The notes below the pieces were generated by a model. That model made no database searches and was not told the origin of the DNA. It saw only the letters and a list, made by a program, of their open reading frames with translations. From Streptomyces humi (lineage in GTDB: Bacteria; Actinomycetota; Actinomycetes; Streptomycetales; Streptomycetaceae): 64,000 bases of DNA. How positions within the stretch are numbered: position 1 is the first letter of the stretch; every line of letters starts with the position of its first letter. A program made the translations under genes and the position numbers. Positions 26,304-34,892 of this stretch are shown here, in pieces. The stretch spans positions 1-64,000 of the forward strand of contig NZ_LBMU02000070.1 of NCBI RefSeq assembly GCF_001005085.2, written 5' to 3'.

Positions 26304-27635
26304 ATGGGCGTCACGGACCCCGCCGGGCCGGTGATGGACCGGGACGAGGTGGACCGTGCGCTGGCGCGGCTCGGCGCGGAGCACGAGGCGATCGAGACCT
26401 CGCTGCTCGCCCTTCAGGACCACGCGGGCCGCAGACTCCTCGAAGGCGCCGAGCTGACCGGGACGACCCGGGAGCGGTGGACGACCGCCGAGGCGTCGAT
26501 CAGCCTGCTGTGGGCGTACTTCGACGCGTACTCGGACGCGTTGCGCGGCGCCCGGGAGATCCGGGCCCGGCGCCGCTGGTCCAGCCGTGAGGACCTGGTG
26601 GAGCTGACCGAGCTGCTGCGCGGCGAGTCGGTGACGGTGGCCGGCAGTGCCACGGCGACGGCGAACGCGCCGACGCTGCTGTCCGCGGCGGGCCGGCTCA
26701 GCGAGCGTTTCTCGCTGGCGGCCCTGGTCGACCGGATGAACGAGCTGTACGCGGCCTCGCTGGACATGGTCGTGACCGCGGACGCGGTCTGGTCGGCGCT
26801 GCCCGCGCGGATCGATTTACTCGCCGCGGAGCTACAGCGCACCCGCAAGCTGGCGCACTCGGTGGGGGTGCGCCCCGGCGAGCACCCGGCGGGTGACGAC
26901 CTGGAGCGGATCACCCGGATACTGACGAGGCTGCGTGAGGACGTGGTCTCGGACCCGCTGAACTTCTGGGTTCCCGCGCAGGGCAGTTCGGCCCCGGGCG
27001 GCGGCCGTCCGGACACCACGGTGTACGACCGGGAGGCGCGGGCGCTGGAGGACGTGCGGCGCGAGATCGACGCCGTGCTGACGGTACGGCAGGACGCCGA
27101 GGCCCGGCTGATCAAGCTGCGGGACGTGCTGTCCCGCGCGGACCGCACCCTCGCCGAGGCGCGCACCGCGCGCGGTGAGGTGCTGGCGAAGATCGCGGCG
27201 ACCGAGGTGCCGGTGGTCAGCGGTCCGCCGACCGCGTTGCAGGAGCAGCTGGCGACGGCCGCCGAGTACCGCAGACAGGCCCAGTGGCACCGGCTGTCGC
27301 CGCTCCTGGAGTCGCTGGAGCAGAAGGCGGACGACGAACTGCTGCGCGCCCGCGAGTCGTTGACGGCGGTCACCGCGCCGCTCGCGGTGCGCGCGGAGCT
27401 GCGCGGCCGGCTGGACGCGTACAAGGCGAAGGTGGCCCGGCACGGGCTGGCCGAGGACCCGTTCCTGATCGAGCGGTACGACGCGGCGCGGCGGATGCTG
27501 TGGAGCGCGCCCTGCGACCTCAGGGTCGCGGAGCAGGCGGTGCTGCGCTACCAGCGGGCGGCGGCCGAGGCGCTGGGGGCGCCGCGGGTGCCGCAGCAGG
27601 GCGGGCCCGAGGACCGGAGGGGGGAGCAGGTATGA
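26304..27635 (+). CDS. helical protein of the PknG module, unknown function
   Basis: 443 aa, soluble, no signal peptide, almost entirely helical with heptad-like stretches at about residues 75-130, 165-215 and 250-330. Leu, Ala, Arg and Glu dominate. The ATG has GAGAGGTG upstream. Its stop overlaps the pknG start by 4 bp (ATGA), so its product is made with the kinase. I recognise no domain. It may be a scaffold or an adaptor between the membrane sensor and PknG; this is inference from position only. Confidence 0.85.
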   Translation: MGVTDPAGPVMDRDEVDRALARLGAEHEAIETSLLALQDHAGRRLLEGAELTGTTRERWTTAEASISLLWAYFDAYSDALRGAREIRARRRWSSREDLVELTELLRGESVTVAGSATATANAPTLLSAAGRLSERFSLAALVDRMNELYAASLDMVVTADAVWSALPARIDLLAAELQRTRKLAHSVGVRPGEHPAGDDLERITRILTRLREDVVSDPLNFWVPAQGSSAPGGGRPDTTVYDREARALEDVRREIDAVLTVRQDAEARLIKLRDVLSRADRTLAEARTARGEVLAKIAATEVPVVSGPPTALQEQLATAAEYRRQAQWHRLSPLLESLEQKADDELLRARESLTAVTAPLAVRAELRGRLDAYKAKVARHGLAEDPFLIERYDAARRMLWSAPCDLRVAEQAVLRYQRAAAEALGAPRVPQQGGPEDRRGEQV

Positions 27636-30139
27636 GCCAGGCGGGACAGACGTGCCAGAGGCCGGGCTGCGAGGGGTCGTACGAGGACGTCGGCGGCGGC
27701 GAGCTGTACTGCGACACCTGCGGTCTCGCGCCGGTCGTCTCGGCGAAGGGGACGCTCGACTCGCCGCCCACCGGGATCACGGTCGGCGGCCGGGAGTCGG
27801 CGGGCAGCGGGAGTTCGCGCGCCACCGGCCGCAGTTCGCGTACGTCGTCGCAGTCGTCGAAGTCGCGGCGCTCGGTCTCCGGGCGGCTGTCGCGGTCCCT
27901 GTCGGGCCGGTCGACGGGGCGTTCGGTGTCGGTGCGCAGTTCGGGTTCGTCGACCAGCACGTCGGGGCGCAGCAGGCTGGGCGCGGGCCTGGTGGCGGTG
28001 CCGCAGGTGCCGAAGCCGGACCCGCGCGAGATGGTCCTGGACAACCCGGAGGTGCCCGAGCGCAAGCGGTTCTGTTCGCGTTCGGACTGCGGGGCGCCGG
28101 TGGGGCGGGCCCGGGGCGAGCGGCCGGGCCGGACCGAGGGGTTCTGCACCAAGTGCGGCAACCCGTACTCGTTCGTGCCCAAGCTCAAGGCCGGTGACGT
28201 GGTGCACGGCCAGTACGAGGTGGCGGGCTGTCTGGCGCACGGCGGTCTGGGCTGGATCTACCTCGCCGTGGACAAGGCGGTGGCGGACCGCTGGGTGGTG
28301 CTCAAGGGCCTCCTGGACACGGGTGACCAGGACGCGATGGCCGCCGCGATCTCCGAGCGGCGGTTCCTCGCGGAGATCGAGCACGCCAACATCGTGCGGA
28401 TCTACAACTTCGTCGAGCATCTCGACAAGCGCACCGGTTCCCTCGACGGCTACATCGTCATGGAGTACGTCGGCGGCAAGTCACTCAAGGAGATCGCCAA
28501 CGCCCGGCGCACCCCGGAGGGCCGCCGCGACCCGCTGCCGGTGGAGCAGGCCTGCGCGTACGGCATCGAGGCCCTGGAGGCGCTCGGCCATCTGCACAGC
28601 CGCAACCTGCTGTACTGCGACTTCAAGGTCGACAACGCGATCCAGACCGAGGACCAGCTCAAGCTGATCGACATGGGCGCGGTGCGCCGCATGGACGACG
28701 AGGAGTCGGCGATCTACGGCACGGTCGGCTACCAGGCCCCGGAGGTCGCCGAGGTCGGCCCGTCGGTCGCCTCCGACCTGTACACCGTGGGCCGCACGCT
28801 GGCCGTGCTCACCTTCGACTTCCAGGGCTACACGACGGTGTTCGTGGACTCGCTGCCCGACCCGGACAACATCGAGGTCTTCCGGCAGTACGAGTCCTTC
28901 TACCGGCTGCTGGTGCGGGCCACCGACCCGGACCCGGCCCGCCGGTTCGCCTCCGCGCAGGAGATGGCCGAGCAGCTGACGGGGGTGCTGCGGGAGGTCG
29001 TGTCGGTGCAGACCGGCCGGGCCCGGCCCGCCCTGTCGACGCTGTTCGGGCCGGAGGTGAAGGTCACGGACACGGAGTTGTTCCCGAAGCTGGACGGGGA
29101 GGTGTCCCGGCTGGGCGGCCGGGCGGTGGCCTCCAGAACGCTCGCGCTGGAGCCGCCGGGCGGGTCGACGGCCCGCTCCGATCCGGCGCCCTCCCTCGTG
29201 AAGGGTGTCGCCACCCCGGCCGCCGGGCTCGCCCTGCCCGTCCCGCTGGTCGACCAGAGCGATCCGAACGCGGGTCTGCTGGCGGGTCTGATGATGACCG
29301 CGGCGCCGGGCGAGCTGCTCGGGGCGCTGGCCGCGGCGCCCACGCAGACCGTGGAGACCCGGCTGCGGGGGATCCGGGCCCGGCTGGAGAGCGGCGAACA
29401 CGAGGCCGCGCTGACCGCGCTGGGCGAGCTGGAGGGCGAGCGGCCCGACGACTGGCGGGTGGTCTGGTACCGGGGGGTGACCGCCCTGGTCACCGGTGAC
29501 TTCGAGGGCGCGGCGCTGTCCTTCGACGCGATCTACGACGCGTTCCCCGGCGAGAGCGCGCCCAAGCTGGCGCTCGGCCTGTGCGCGGAGGTGCTGGGCC
29601 AGCTGGACAACGCGGCCGAGTACTACCGGCTGGTGTGGGCGACCGACCCGAGTTTCGTGAGCGCTGCCTTCGGGCTGGCCCGGGTGCAGCTGGCGGCCGG
29701 CGACCGGCGGGGTGCCGTGCGGACGCTGGAGTCGGTGCCGGAGGCCTCGATCCACTACACGGCGGCCCGGGTGGCGGCCGTCCGGGCGCGGTTGCGGCAC
29801 CGGACCGCGGCGCTGGACGACACCCCGTTCCTGGACGATCTGACGGCCGCCGCCGGGCAGATCGAGGGGCTGGACGCGTACGGTCTGGATCCGGCCCGGC
29901 GCGAGCAGTTGTCGGCGGAAGTCCTCGGCTGCGCGCTGGACTGGATACTCTCCGGGGGCCAGGGCGTACAGCCCGCCACCGGTGGCCGGGTGCTGCTCGG
30001 CAGCGGTCTGGACGAACGGGGCCTCCGCTTCGGCCTGGAACGCTCGTACCGCACGCTGGCCAGACTGGCGACCGGCGGTGAGGAGAGGATCGACCTGGTG
30101 GAACGGGCCAACCGTTACCGCCCCCGGACGTGGGTGTAG
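27632..30139 (+). CDS. pknG: serine/threonine protein kinase PknG
   Basis: 835 aa. An N-terminal zinc ribbon (C8, C13, C27, C30), a Ser/Arg-rich linker (about 60-125), and a rubredoxin-like Cys cluster (about 148-180) precede the kinase. Kinase features: Gly-rich LAHGGLGWIYLA, ATP-binding K225 (VVLKG), catalytic D330 in YCDFKVDN (HRD is replaced, as in PknG), and D347 in IDMGAV instead of DFG. A C-terminal TPR-like helical domain (about 560-835) completes the PknG plan. It phosphorylates FHA regulators of 2-oxoglutarate metabolism in relatives. The extra N-terminal ribbon is an addition to the mycobacterial layout. Confidence 0.95.
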   Translation: MSQAGQTCQRPGCEGSYEDVGGGELYCDTCGLAPVVSAKGTLDSPPTGITVGGRESAGSGSSRATGRSSRTSSQSSKSRRSVSGRLSRSLSGRSTGRSVSVRSSGSSTSTSGRSRLGAGLVAVPQVPKPDPREMVLDNPEVPERKRFCSRSDCGAPVGRARGERPGRTEGFCTKCGNPYSFVPKLKAGDVVHGQYEVAGCLAHGGLGWIYLAVDKAVADRWVVLKGLLDTGDQDAMAAAISERRFLAEIEHANIVRIYNFVEHLDKRTGSLDGYIVMEYVGGKSLKEIANARRTPEGRRDPLPVEQACAYGIEALEALGHLHSRNLLYCDFKVDNAIQTEDQLKLIDMGAVRRMDDEESAIYGTVGYQAPEVAEVGPSVASDLYTVGRTLAVLTFDFQGYTTVFVDSLPDPDNIEVFRQYESFYRLLVRATDPDPARRFASAQEMAEQLTGVLREVVSVQTGRARPALSTLFGPEVKVTDTELFPKLDGEVSRLGGRAVASRTLALEPPGGSTARSDPAPSLVKGVATPAAGLALPVPLVDQSDPNAGLLAGLMMTAAPGELLGALAAAPTQTVETRLRGIRARLESGEHEAALTALGELEGERPDDWRVVWYRGVTALVTGDFEGAALSFDAIYDAFPGESAPKLALGLCAEVLGQLDNAAEYYRLVWATDPSFVSAAFGLARVQLAAGDRRGAVRTLESVPEASIHYTAARVAAVRARLRHRTAALDDTPFLDDLTAAAGQIEGLDAYGLDPARREQLSAEVLGCALDWILSGGQGVQPATGGRVLLGSGLDERGLRFGLERSYRTLARLATGGEERIDLVERANRYRPRTWV

Positions 30140-30142
30140 TTG

Positions 30143-31603
30143 ATGTCGCAGATGCCCCAGCAGGCCGCACCGGCGAAGTGCCCGAGCTGCGCGGAGCCGC
30201 TCGAATCGGGTGACCTGTTCTGTGGTGCGTGCGGGTACGACCTGTCGGCCGTGCCCGCCGCGCCGCAGGACCACCCGACCCTCACCATGGGCGCCCCCGG
30301 TGTGGGACCCTCCGGTGTGGACTGGCCCCCGCCCGAGCCGGAGAGCTCCTCGACGCCCGCTGCCCCGCATCTGCCGACCGATCTGCCCGGCACCGACTCG
30401 GGCGGCAAGCCGCTGCCCGCTTCGGCACCGCACGGCTCGCCGGTACCGCCCGGATCTCCGGCGCCCCACGGTTCGCCGGTACCGCCCGGTTCTCCGGCGC
30501 CCCACGGCTCGCCGGTGACGCCGGCGTCCGGGGTGCGGTTCGACCGGCCGCCGGTGCCCGACGACGACTACGCGTTGCAGGCGCCGGACCCGCGGGTGGC
30601 CGCCTCAGCCACCGGGAACGCCGAGAACGCCGAGAACGCCGAGAACACAGCGGGCGCAGCGGGCGCCGAGAGCACCGGTTCCGGGGCGGCGCAGGTGTGC
30701 GTGGCCTGCCGGGCGGGCCGGGTCGACGACGACGGCTACTGCGAGAACTGTGGGCACGCCCAGCCCCGCGAGCGCGACCACATGGAGCAGGAGTCGGGGC
30801 CGGTGGCCGCCGTCAGCGACCGCGGGCTGCGCCACCACCGCAACGAGGACGCGTTCGCCGTCGGCCACACCGCGCTGCCCGACGGCACCCCGGCGGTGCT
30901 CGCGGTCGTCTGCGACGGGGTCTCCTCGGCGACCCGTCCCGACGAGGCCTCGATGGCCGCCTCCCGGGCCGCGGGCGAGGCGCTGCTCGCCGCGCTGCCG
31001 CAGGGCACCCATCCGCAGGCGGCGCTGCACGAGGCGATCGTCGCCGCGTCCCACGCCGTCAACGCGCTGGCCGACGAACCCACTTCGGCCCGTGAGCACA
31101 CCCCGCACCAGAACGCGCCGGCCTGCACGATCGTCGGTTCGGTCGTCACCTCGGGCCTGCTGGTGGTCGGCTGGGTGGGCGACAGCCGCGCCTACTGGGT
31201 GCCGGCGGACCGCAGTTCACCCCCGGCCCGGCTCACCGAGGACGACTCCTGGGCCGCGCAGATGGTGGCCGCGGGGCTGATGAGCGAGGCGGAGGCGTAC
31301 GCCGATGAGCGGGCCCACGCGATCACCGGCTGGCTCGGCGCGGACGCCTACGAACTGGAGCCGCACACCGCCTCCTTCAAGCCGGACCGGCCCGGTGTGG
31401 TGGTGGTGTGCACGGACGGCCTGTGGAACTACGCGGAGTCGGCCGAGGAGATGTCCGAGATCGTGCCCGCGGACGTGGCGCAGCGACCGCTGCACGCGGC
31501 CCGGGTCCTGGTCGGTCACGCCCTGGACGGCGGGGGCCACGACAACGTAACAGTGGCGCTGCTCCCGTTCCCGGCGCCGTCACAGGGGGCAGGATCCGCC
31601 TGA
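30143..31603 (+). CDS. PP2C-family serine/threonine phosphatase with two zinc ribbons
   Basis: 486 aa. A zinc ribbon CPSCAEPL...CGACG sits at about residues 10-35, followed by a Pro/Gly/His repeat linker (PHGSPVPPGSPA units, about 95-125), a second ribbon CVACRAG...CENCG (about 190-212), then the PP2C catalytic domain (about 225-480). Metal-binding motifs RNEDAF, VCDGVSS, GWVGDSRAYW, CTDGLWN and GGHDNVTVAL are all present. ATG at 30143 is 3 bp after pknG. Most likely it reverses phosphorylation by PknG on the FHA protein or others; partner inferred. Confidence 0.93.
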   Translation: MSQMPQQAAPAKCPSCAEPLESGDLFCGACGYDLSAVPAAPQDHPTLTMGAPGVGPSGVDWPPPEPESSSTPAAPHLPTDLPGTDSGGKPLPASAPHGSPVPPGSPAPHGSPVPPGSPAPHGSPVTPASGVRFDRPPVPDDDYALQAPDPRVAASATGNAENAENAENTAGAAGAESTGSGAAQVCVACRAGRVDDDGYCENCGHAQPRERDHMEQESGPVAAVSDRGLRHHRNEDAFAVGHTALPDGTPAVLAVVCDGVSSATRPDEASMAASRAAGEALLAALPQGTHPQAALHEAIVAASHAVNALADEPTSAREHTPHQNAPACTIVGSVVTSGLLVVGWVGDSRAYWVPADRSSPPARLTEDDSWAAQMVAAGLMSEAEAYADERAHAITGWLGADAYELEPHTASFKPDRPGVVVVCTDGLWNYAESAEEMSEIVPADVAQRPLHAARVLVGHALDGGGHDNVTVALLPFPAPSQGAGSA

Positions 31604-31734
31604 GGCCGCCGCAAAACGGCCGTAAACGGGAGAGCGGAACGGGGCAGCGCAGGGGAAGCACAAGCGGACCGGAGGGGACCGGTCCGCACATCGTCAGCAC
31701 CCATCACGCTGGGTGGAGGGGGACCGGAGCAGTC

Positions 31735-33075
31735 ATGGCCAATTTCTCGAAGTCGAACGTGCCGCAGTTCTCGGTGGACGTGTACCAGAACGAGTACCTG
31801 CCGGACGGCGGCCGCGAGGTCAACGCGATCGTCACGGTGACCTCGACCGGCGGGGGCACCGTCGGGACCGCGGTCGGGGCGTCGTACGCACCCGGGCAGG
31901 GGCCGTCGGCCGGCGTGGTGGTCATGGTCGACTGCTCGGGCTCGATGGACTACCCGCCCACCAAGATGCGCAACGCCCGGGACGCCACGGCGGCCGCGAT
32001 CGACACCCTGCGCGACGGCACCCACTTCGCGGTGGTCGGCGGCACGCACGTGGCCAAGGAGGTCTATCCGGGCGGCGGGCGGCTCGCGGTGGCCGACCGC
32101 ACCACCCGGGAGCAGGCCAAGCAGGCGCTGCGCAGACTGAGCGCGGGCGGCGGCACGGCGATCGGCACCTGGCTGCGGCTGGCCGACCGGCTGCTCTCCT
32201 CCGCGGACGTCACGATCCGGCACGGCATCCTGCTCACCGACGGACGCAACGAGCACGAGTCGCCGGAGGACCTGAGGGCCGCCCTGGACTGCTGCGCCGG
32301 ACGGTTCACCTGTGACGCCCGCGGTGTGGGCACGGACTGGGAAGTGAAAGAAGTCACAGGGATAGCCTCCGCGCTCCTCGGCACCGCCGACATAGTCGCC
32401 GATCCCACGGGTCTGGCCGCCGACTTCACGCAGATGATGGAGACGGCGATGGGCAAGGAGGTCGCGGACGTGGCGCTGCGGCTGTGGACCCCGGTCGGCA
32501 CGACCGTCAAGTTCGTCAAGCAAGTGGCGCCCACGGTGGAGCAGTTGACCGACCGGCGCACCGAGGCCGGGCCGCGCGCCGGGGACTACCCGACCGGCTC
32601 CTGGGGAGACGAGTCGCGCGACTACCACGTCTGCGTGGAGGTCCCCTCGGCCGGTCTCGGCCAGGAAATGCTCGCCGCCCGGGTCTCGTTGGTGGTCCCG
32701 CAGCCCGACGGCAGCGTGCAGAACCTGGGCGCGCAAGGCCTGATCAGGGCGGTCTGGACGGACGACATGGCCGCCTCGACCTCCATCAACCCGCAGGTCG
32801 CCCACTACACGGGCCAGGCCGAACTGGCACAAGCCATCCAACAAGGTCTGGACCTTCGCAAAGCGGGCGATATGGACGGAGCAACCGCCAAACTGGGGCG
32901 GGCCGTTCAGTTGGCAAGCGCTTCCGGGAACGCGGATACTGCGAAACTGCTTGCGAAGGTGGTGGACGTGGTCGACGCCGCGACGGGTACTGTGCGACTG
33001 AAAGCGAAGGTTGCGGAGGCCGACGAGATGACTCTCGAGACAAGGTCCACAAAGACTGTTCGTGTAAAGAAGTGA
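31735..33075 (+). CDS. VWA-domain protein of the PknG module
   Basis: 446 aa, soluble and without signal peptide. The von Willebrand A domain (about residues 58-225) has a complete MIDAS site: D66, S68, S70 (DCSGSM) with the Thr of GGGTAIGTW and Asp of LTDGRNEH. A beta-sandwich and a helical C-terminal part (about 370-446) follow. Such domains bind protein partners through a metal ion. The start at 31735 has GGAG upstream. Co-occurrence with PknG, PP2C and FHA genes suggests a cytoplasmic assembly platform. No enzymatic motif is seen. Confidence 0.92.
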   Translation: MANFSKSNVPQFSVDVYQNEYLPDGGREVNAIVTVTSTGGGTVGTAVGASYAPGQGPSAGVVVMVDCSGSMDYPPTKMRNARDATAAAIDTLRDGTHFAVVGGTHVAKEVYPGGGRLAVADRTTREQAKQALRRLSAGGGTAIGTWLRLADRLLSSADVTIRHGILLTDGRNEHESPEDLRAALDCCAGRFTCDARGVGTDWEVKEVTGIASALLGTADIVADPTGLAADFTQMMETAMGKEVADVALRLWTPVGTTVKFVKQVAPTVEQLTDRRTEAGPRAGDYPTGSWGDESRDYHVCVEVPSAGLGQEMLAARVSLVVPQPDGSVQNLGAQGLIRAVWTDDMAASTSINPQVAHYTGQAELAQAIQQGLDLRKAGDMDGATAKLGRAVQLASASGNADTAKLLAKVVDVVDAATGTVRLKAKVAEADEMTLETRSTKTVRVKK

Positions 33076-33152
33076 CCTGAGAACGGACCCAGCAGTACCG
33101 CAGGACACCCAGACAGGCTCAGGACGAACCTGACAGAGAGGGAAGCGCCGAC

Positions 33153-34799
33153 ATGCCGACCTGCCCGAACGGACACCAGTCGGGTTCCGACGACTGGTGC
33201 GAGGTGTGCGGTCACCGCATGGCCGGTGCCGTACCTCCGCAGCCCCCGCCGACCGCCGGCGGCGGCTACGGCTTCCCGCCGCCCGCGCCCGGCGCCCCGG
33301 CCGGCGGCCCGGGGGGCGGCCCCGGGGGCCGTCACCTCTCGGCCGTGCCGAACGGCTCCGAGGCGGAGCTGTGCCCGCAGTGCCGTACGCCCAGGGAGGG
33401 CGGTGCGCCGTTCTGCGAGGAGTGCCGCTGGAACTTCCTGACCAACACGGCCACCTCGTACACCCCGGCCGCGCCGCGCCCGCCGGCGCCCGGCGCGGGC
33501 GCGCCCACCTTCCGGCCGCCCGCCCCGCCGTCGTACGGCGGCAACACGGACTCGTACGAGTACCAGGGCTCGCGGCCCTCGCAGATGAACCGTCCCGCCG
33601 AGCCGATCCCCTCCTTCGGCAGCGAGCCCTCGGGCCCGACGCCGTTCGGGGGCGACCGCGGCGGCCGCCCGTCGGGCCCCCCGTCCCCTCCGGCGTTCGG
33701 CGGCGACCGCGGCCAGTCCGGTCCCCCGCCCTTCGGTGACGACCGCGGCCAGTCCGGTCCCCCGCCCTTCGGTGACGACCGCGGCCAGTCCGGCCCTCCG
33801 CCCTTCGGCGACGACCGGGGCCAGTCCGGCCCGCCCCCCTTCGGTGGTGACCGCGGCCAGTCGGGTCCCCCGGCGTACGGCGAGCGCGGCCAGTCGGGCC
33901 CCCCGCCCTTCGGCGGTGACCGCGGCCAGTCCGGCCCGCCTCCGTTCGGCGGCGAACGCGGGCCTTCGGCCTTCGGCGGCGGTCCGGGGCAGAACGCGGG
34001 CGGTCCCCCGCCGTTCGGCGGCGCGCCCGGCACCGGTCAGGCGTCCGGCCCCTACACCCGCGACCCGGCCGGCGGTCCCGCGGCGAGCCCCTTCGGCGGC
34101 GACCCGTCCCGGCCGCCGGTGCCGCAGCCCGGCGGTCCCGGTGCGACCGCGGGTGGCGCTCCCGGCGCCTACCAGCAGTCCGCCCCGCCGGCCCCGCCCG
34201 GTTTCCCGCAGGAGACCCAGCGGCCCCCGGCCGGCGGTCCGTCCTTCGGCGGCGGTGACGACGACTGGGTGATCTCCCCGCCGACGGGCGGCCCCGGCGC
34301 ACCGGGCGCCCGCGCCGGCGGCTACGGCTATCCGCAGCCCGGCCCCACGCAGGCCCCGCCCGGCCCCGGCTTCCCGCAGGCCCCGCAGGGACCGGCGACC
34401 TGGACGGCGACGATCGGTCCGGACCGCGAGTACTTCATGGCGATGATGCAGCGCTCGGGCCCCGAGGCGGCCGGCCTCAACCTGCCCGCGTACTCCCCCG
34501 AGCAGCAGCGCACCCTCACCGGCAACCAGGTCACCATCGGCCGCCGCCGGCACTCCACCGGCGACACCCCCGACATCGACCTGTCGGTGCCGCCGGAGGA
34601 CCCGGGCGTCTCGCACCAGCACGCGGTCCTCGTCCAGCAGCCGGACGGCAGCTGGGCGGTCGTCGACCAGAACTCGACGAACGGCACCACGGTGAACGGC
34701 GGCGAGGAACCGATCCAGCCCTTCGTCCCGGTGCCGTTGCAGGACGGCGACCGGGTGCACGTGGGCGCCTGGACGACGATCACCGTCCGCCGAGGCTGA
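33153..34799 (+). CDS. FHA-domain protein with zinc ribbons and a Gly/Pro repeat linker
   Basis: 548 aa. Two short zinc ribbons (CPNGHQ...CEVCG, residues 4-23; CPQCRTP...CEEC, about 74-91) precede a long low-complexity linker of about 300 aa with roughly eight copies of a decapeptide-like unit (DRGQSGPPPFG). An FHA domain follows at about 450-545, with IGRRR, the phosphothreonine-contact SHQHA and STNGT. FHA proteins such as GarA/OdhI are PknG substrates in relatives, but those are about 150 aa with an N-terminal TTT motif, which is not seen here. It may be a scaffold that binds phosphorylated partners. Confidence 0.93.
   Translation: MPTCPNGHQSGSDDWCEVCGHRMAGAVPPQPPPTAGGGYGFPPPAPGAPAGGPGGGPGGRHLSAVPNGSEAELCPQCRTPREGGAPFCEECRWNFLTNTATSYTPAAPRPPAPGAGAPTFRPPAPPSYGGNTDSYEYQGSRPSQMNRPAEPIPSFGSEPSGPTPFGGDRGGRPSGPPSPPAFGGDRGQSGPPPFGDDRGQSGPPPFGDDRGQSGPPPFGDDRGQSGPPPFGGDRGQSGPPAYGERGQSGPPPFGGDRGQSGPPPFGGERGPSAFGGGPGQNAGGPPPFGGAPGTGQASGPYTRDPAGGPAASPFGGDPSRPPVPQPGGPGATAGGAPGAYQQSAPPAPPGFPQETQRPPAGGPSFGGGDDDWVISPPTGGPGAPGARAGGYGYPQPGPTQAPPGPGFPQAPQGPATWTATIGPDREYFMAMMQRSGPEAAGLNLPAYSPEQQRTLTGNQVTIGRRRHSTGDTPDIDLSVPPEDPGVSHQHAVLVQQPDGSWAVVDQNSTNGTTVNGGEEPIQPFVPVPLQDGDRVHVGAWTTITVRRG
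33690..33965. repeat. in-frame repeat array in FHA gene
   Basis: About eight repeats of roughly 33 bp encode the DRGQSGPPPFG units of the FHA protein. Many codons vary synonymously between copies, which argues for selection on the protein repeat. Confidence 0.85.
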
Positions 34800-34805
34800 G
34801 CCGGA

Positions 34806-34822
34806 GCGCCCCCCAGGGGCGC
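34806..34822 (+). terminator. terminator after FHA gene
   Basis: gcgcccc (34806-34812), loop cca, ggggcgc (34816-34822): perfect 7-bp stem 6 bp after the FHA stop, closing the signalling module. Confidence 0.75.
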
Positions 34823-34892
34823 GGGGCGGTACCGACGTGCGGCTCCGCCGCGAGGCGCAAGCCCCCCACCGGCGCGCAGCCGACGACGATGC

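Noticed and set aside
31516..34302. Minus-strand open frame of 928 codons opposite the VWA and FHA genes
   Set aside because: Arg/Gly/Pro-rich translation with no domain, covering two genes with clear MIDAS and FHA motifs on the plus strand.
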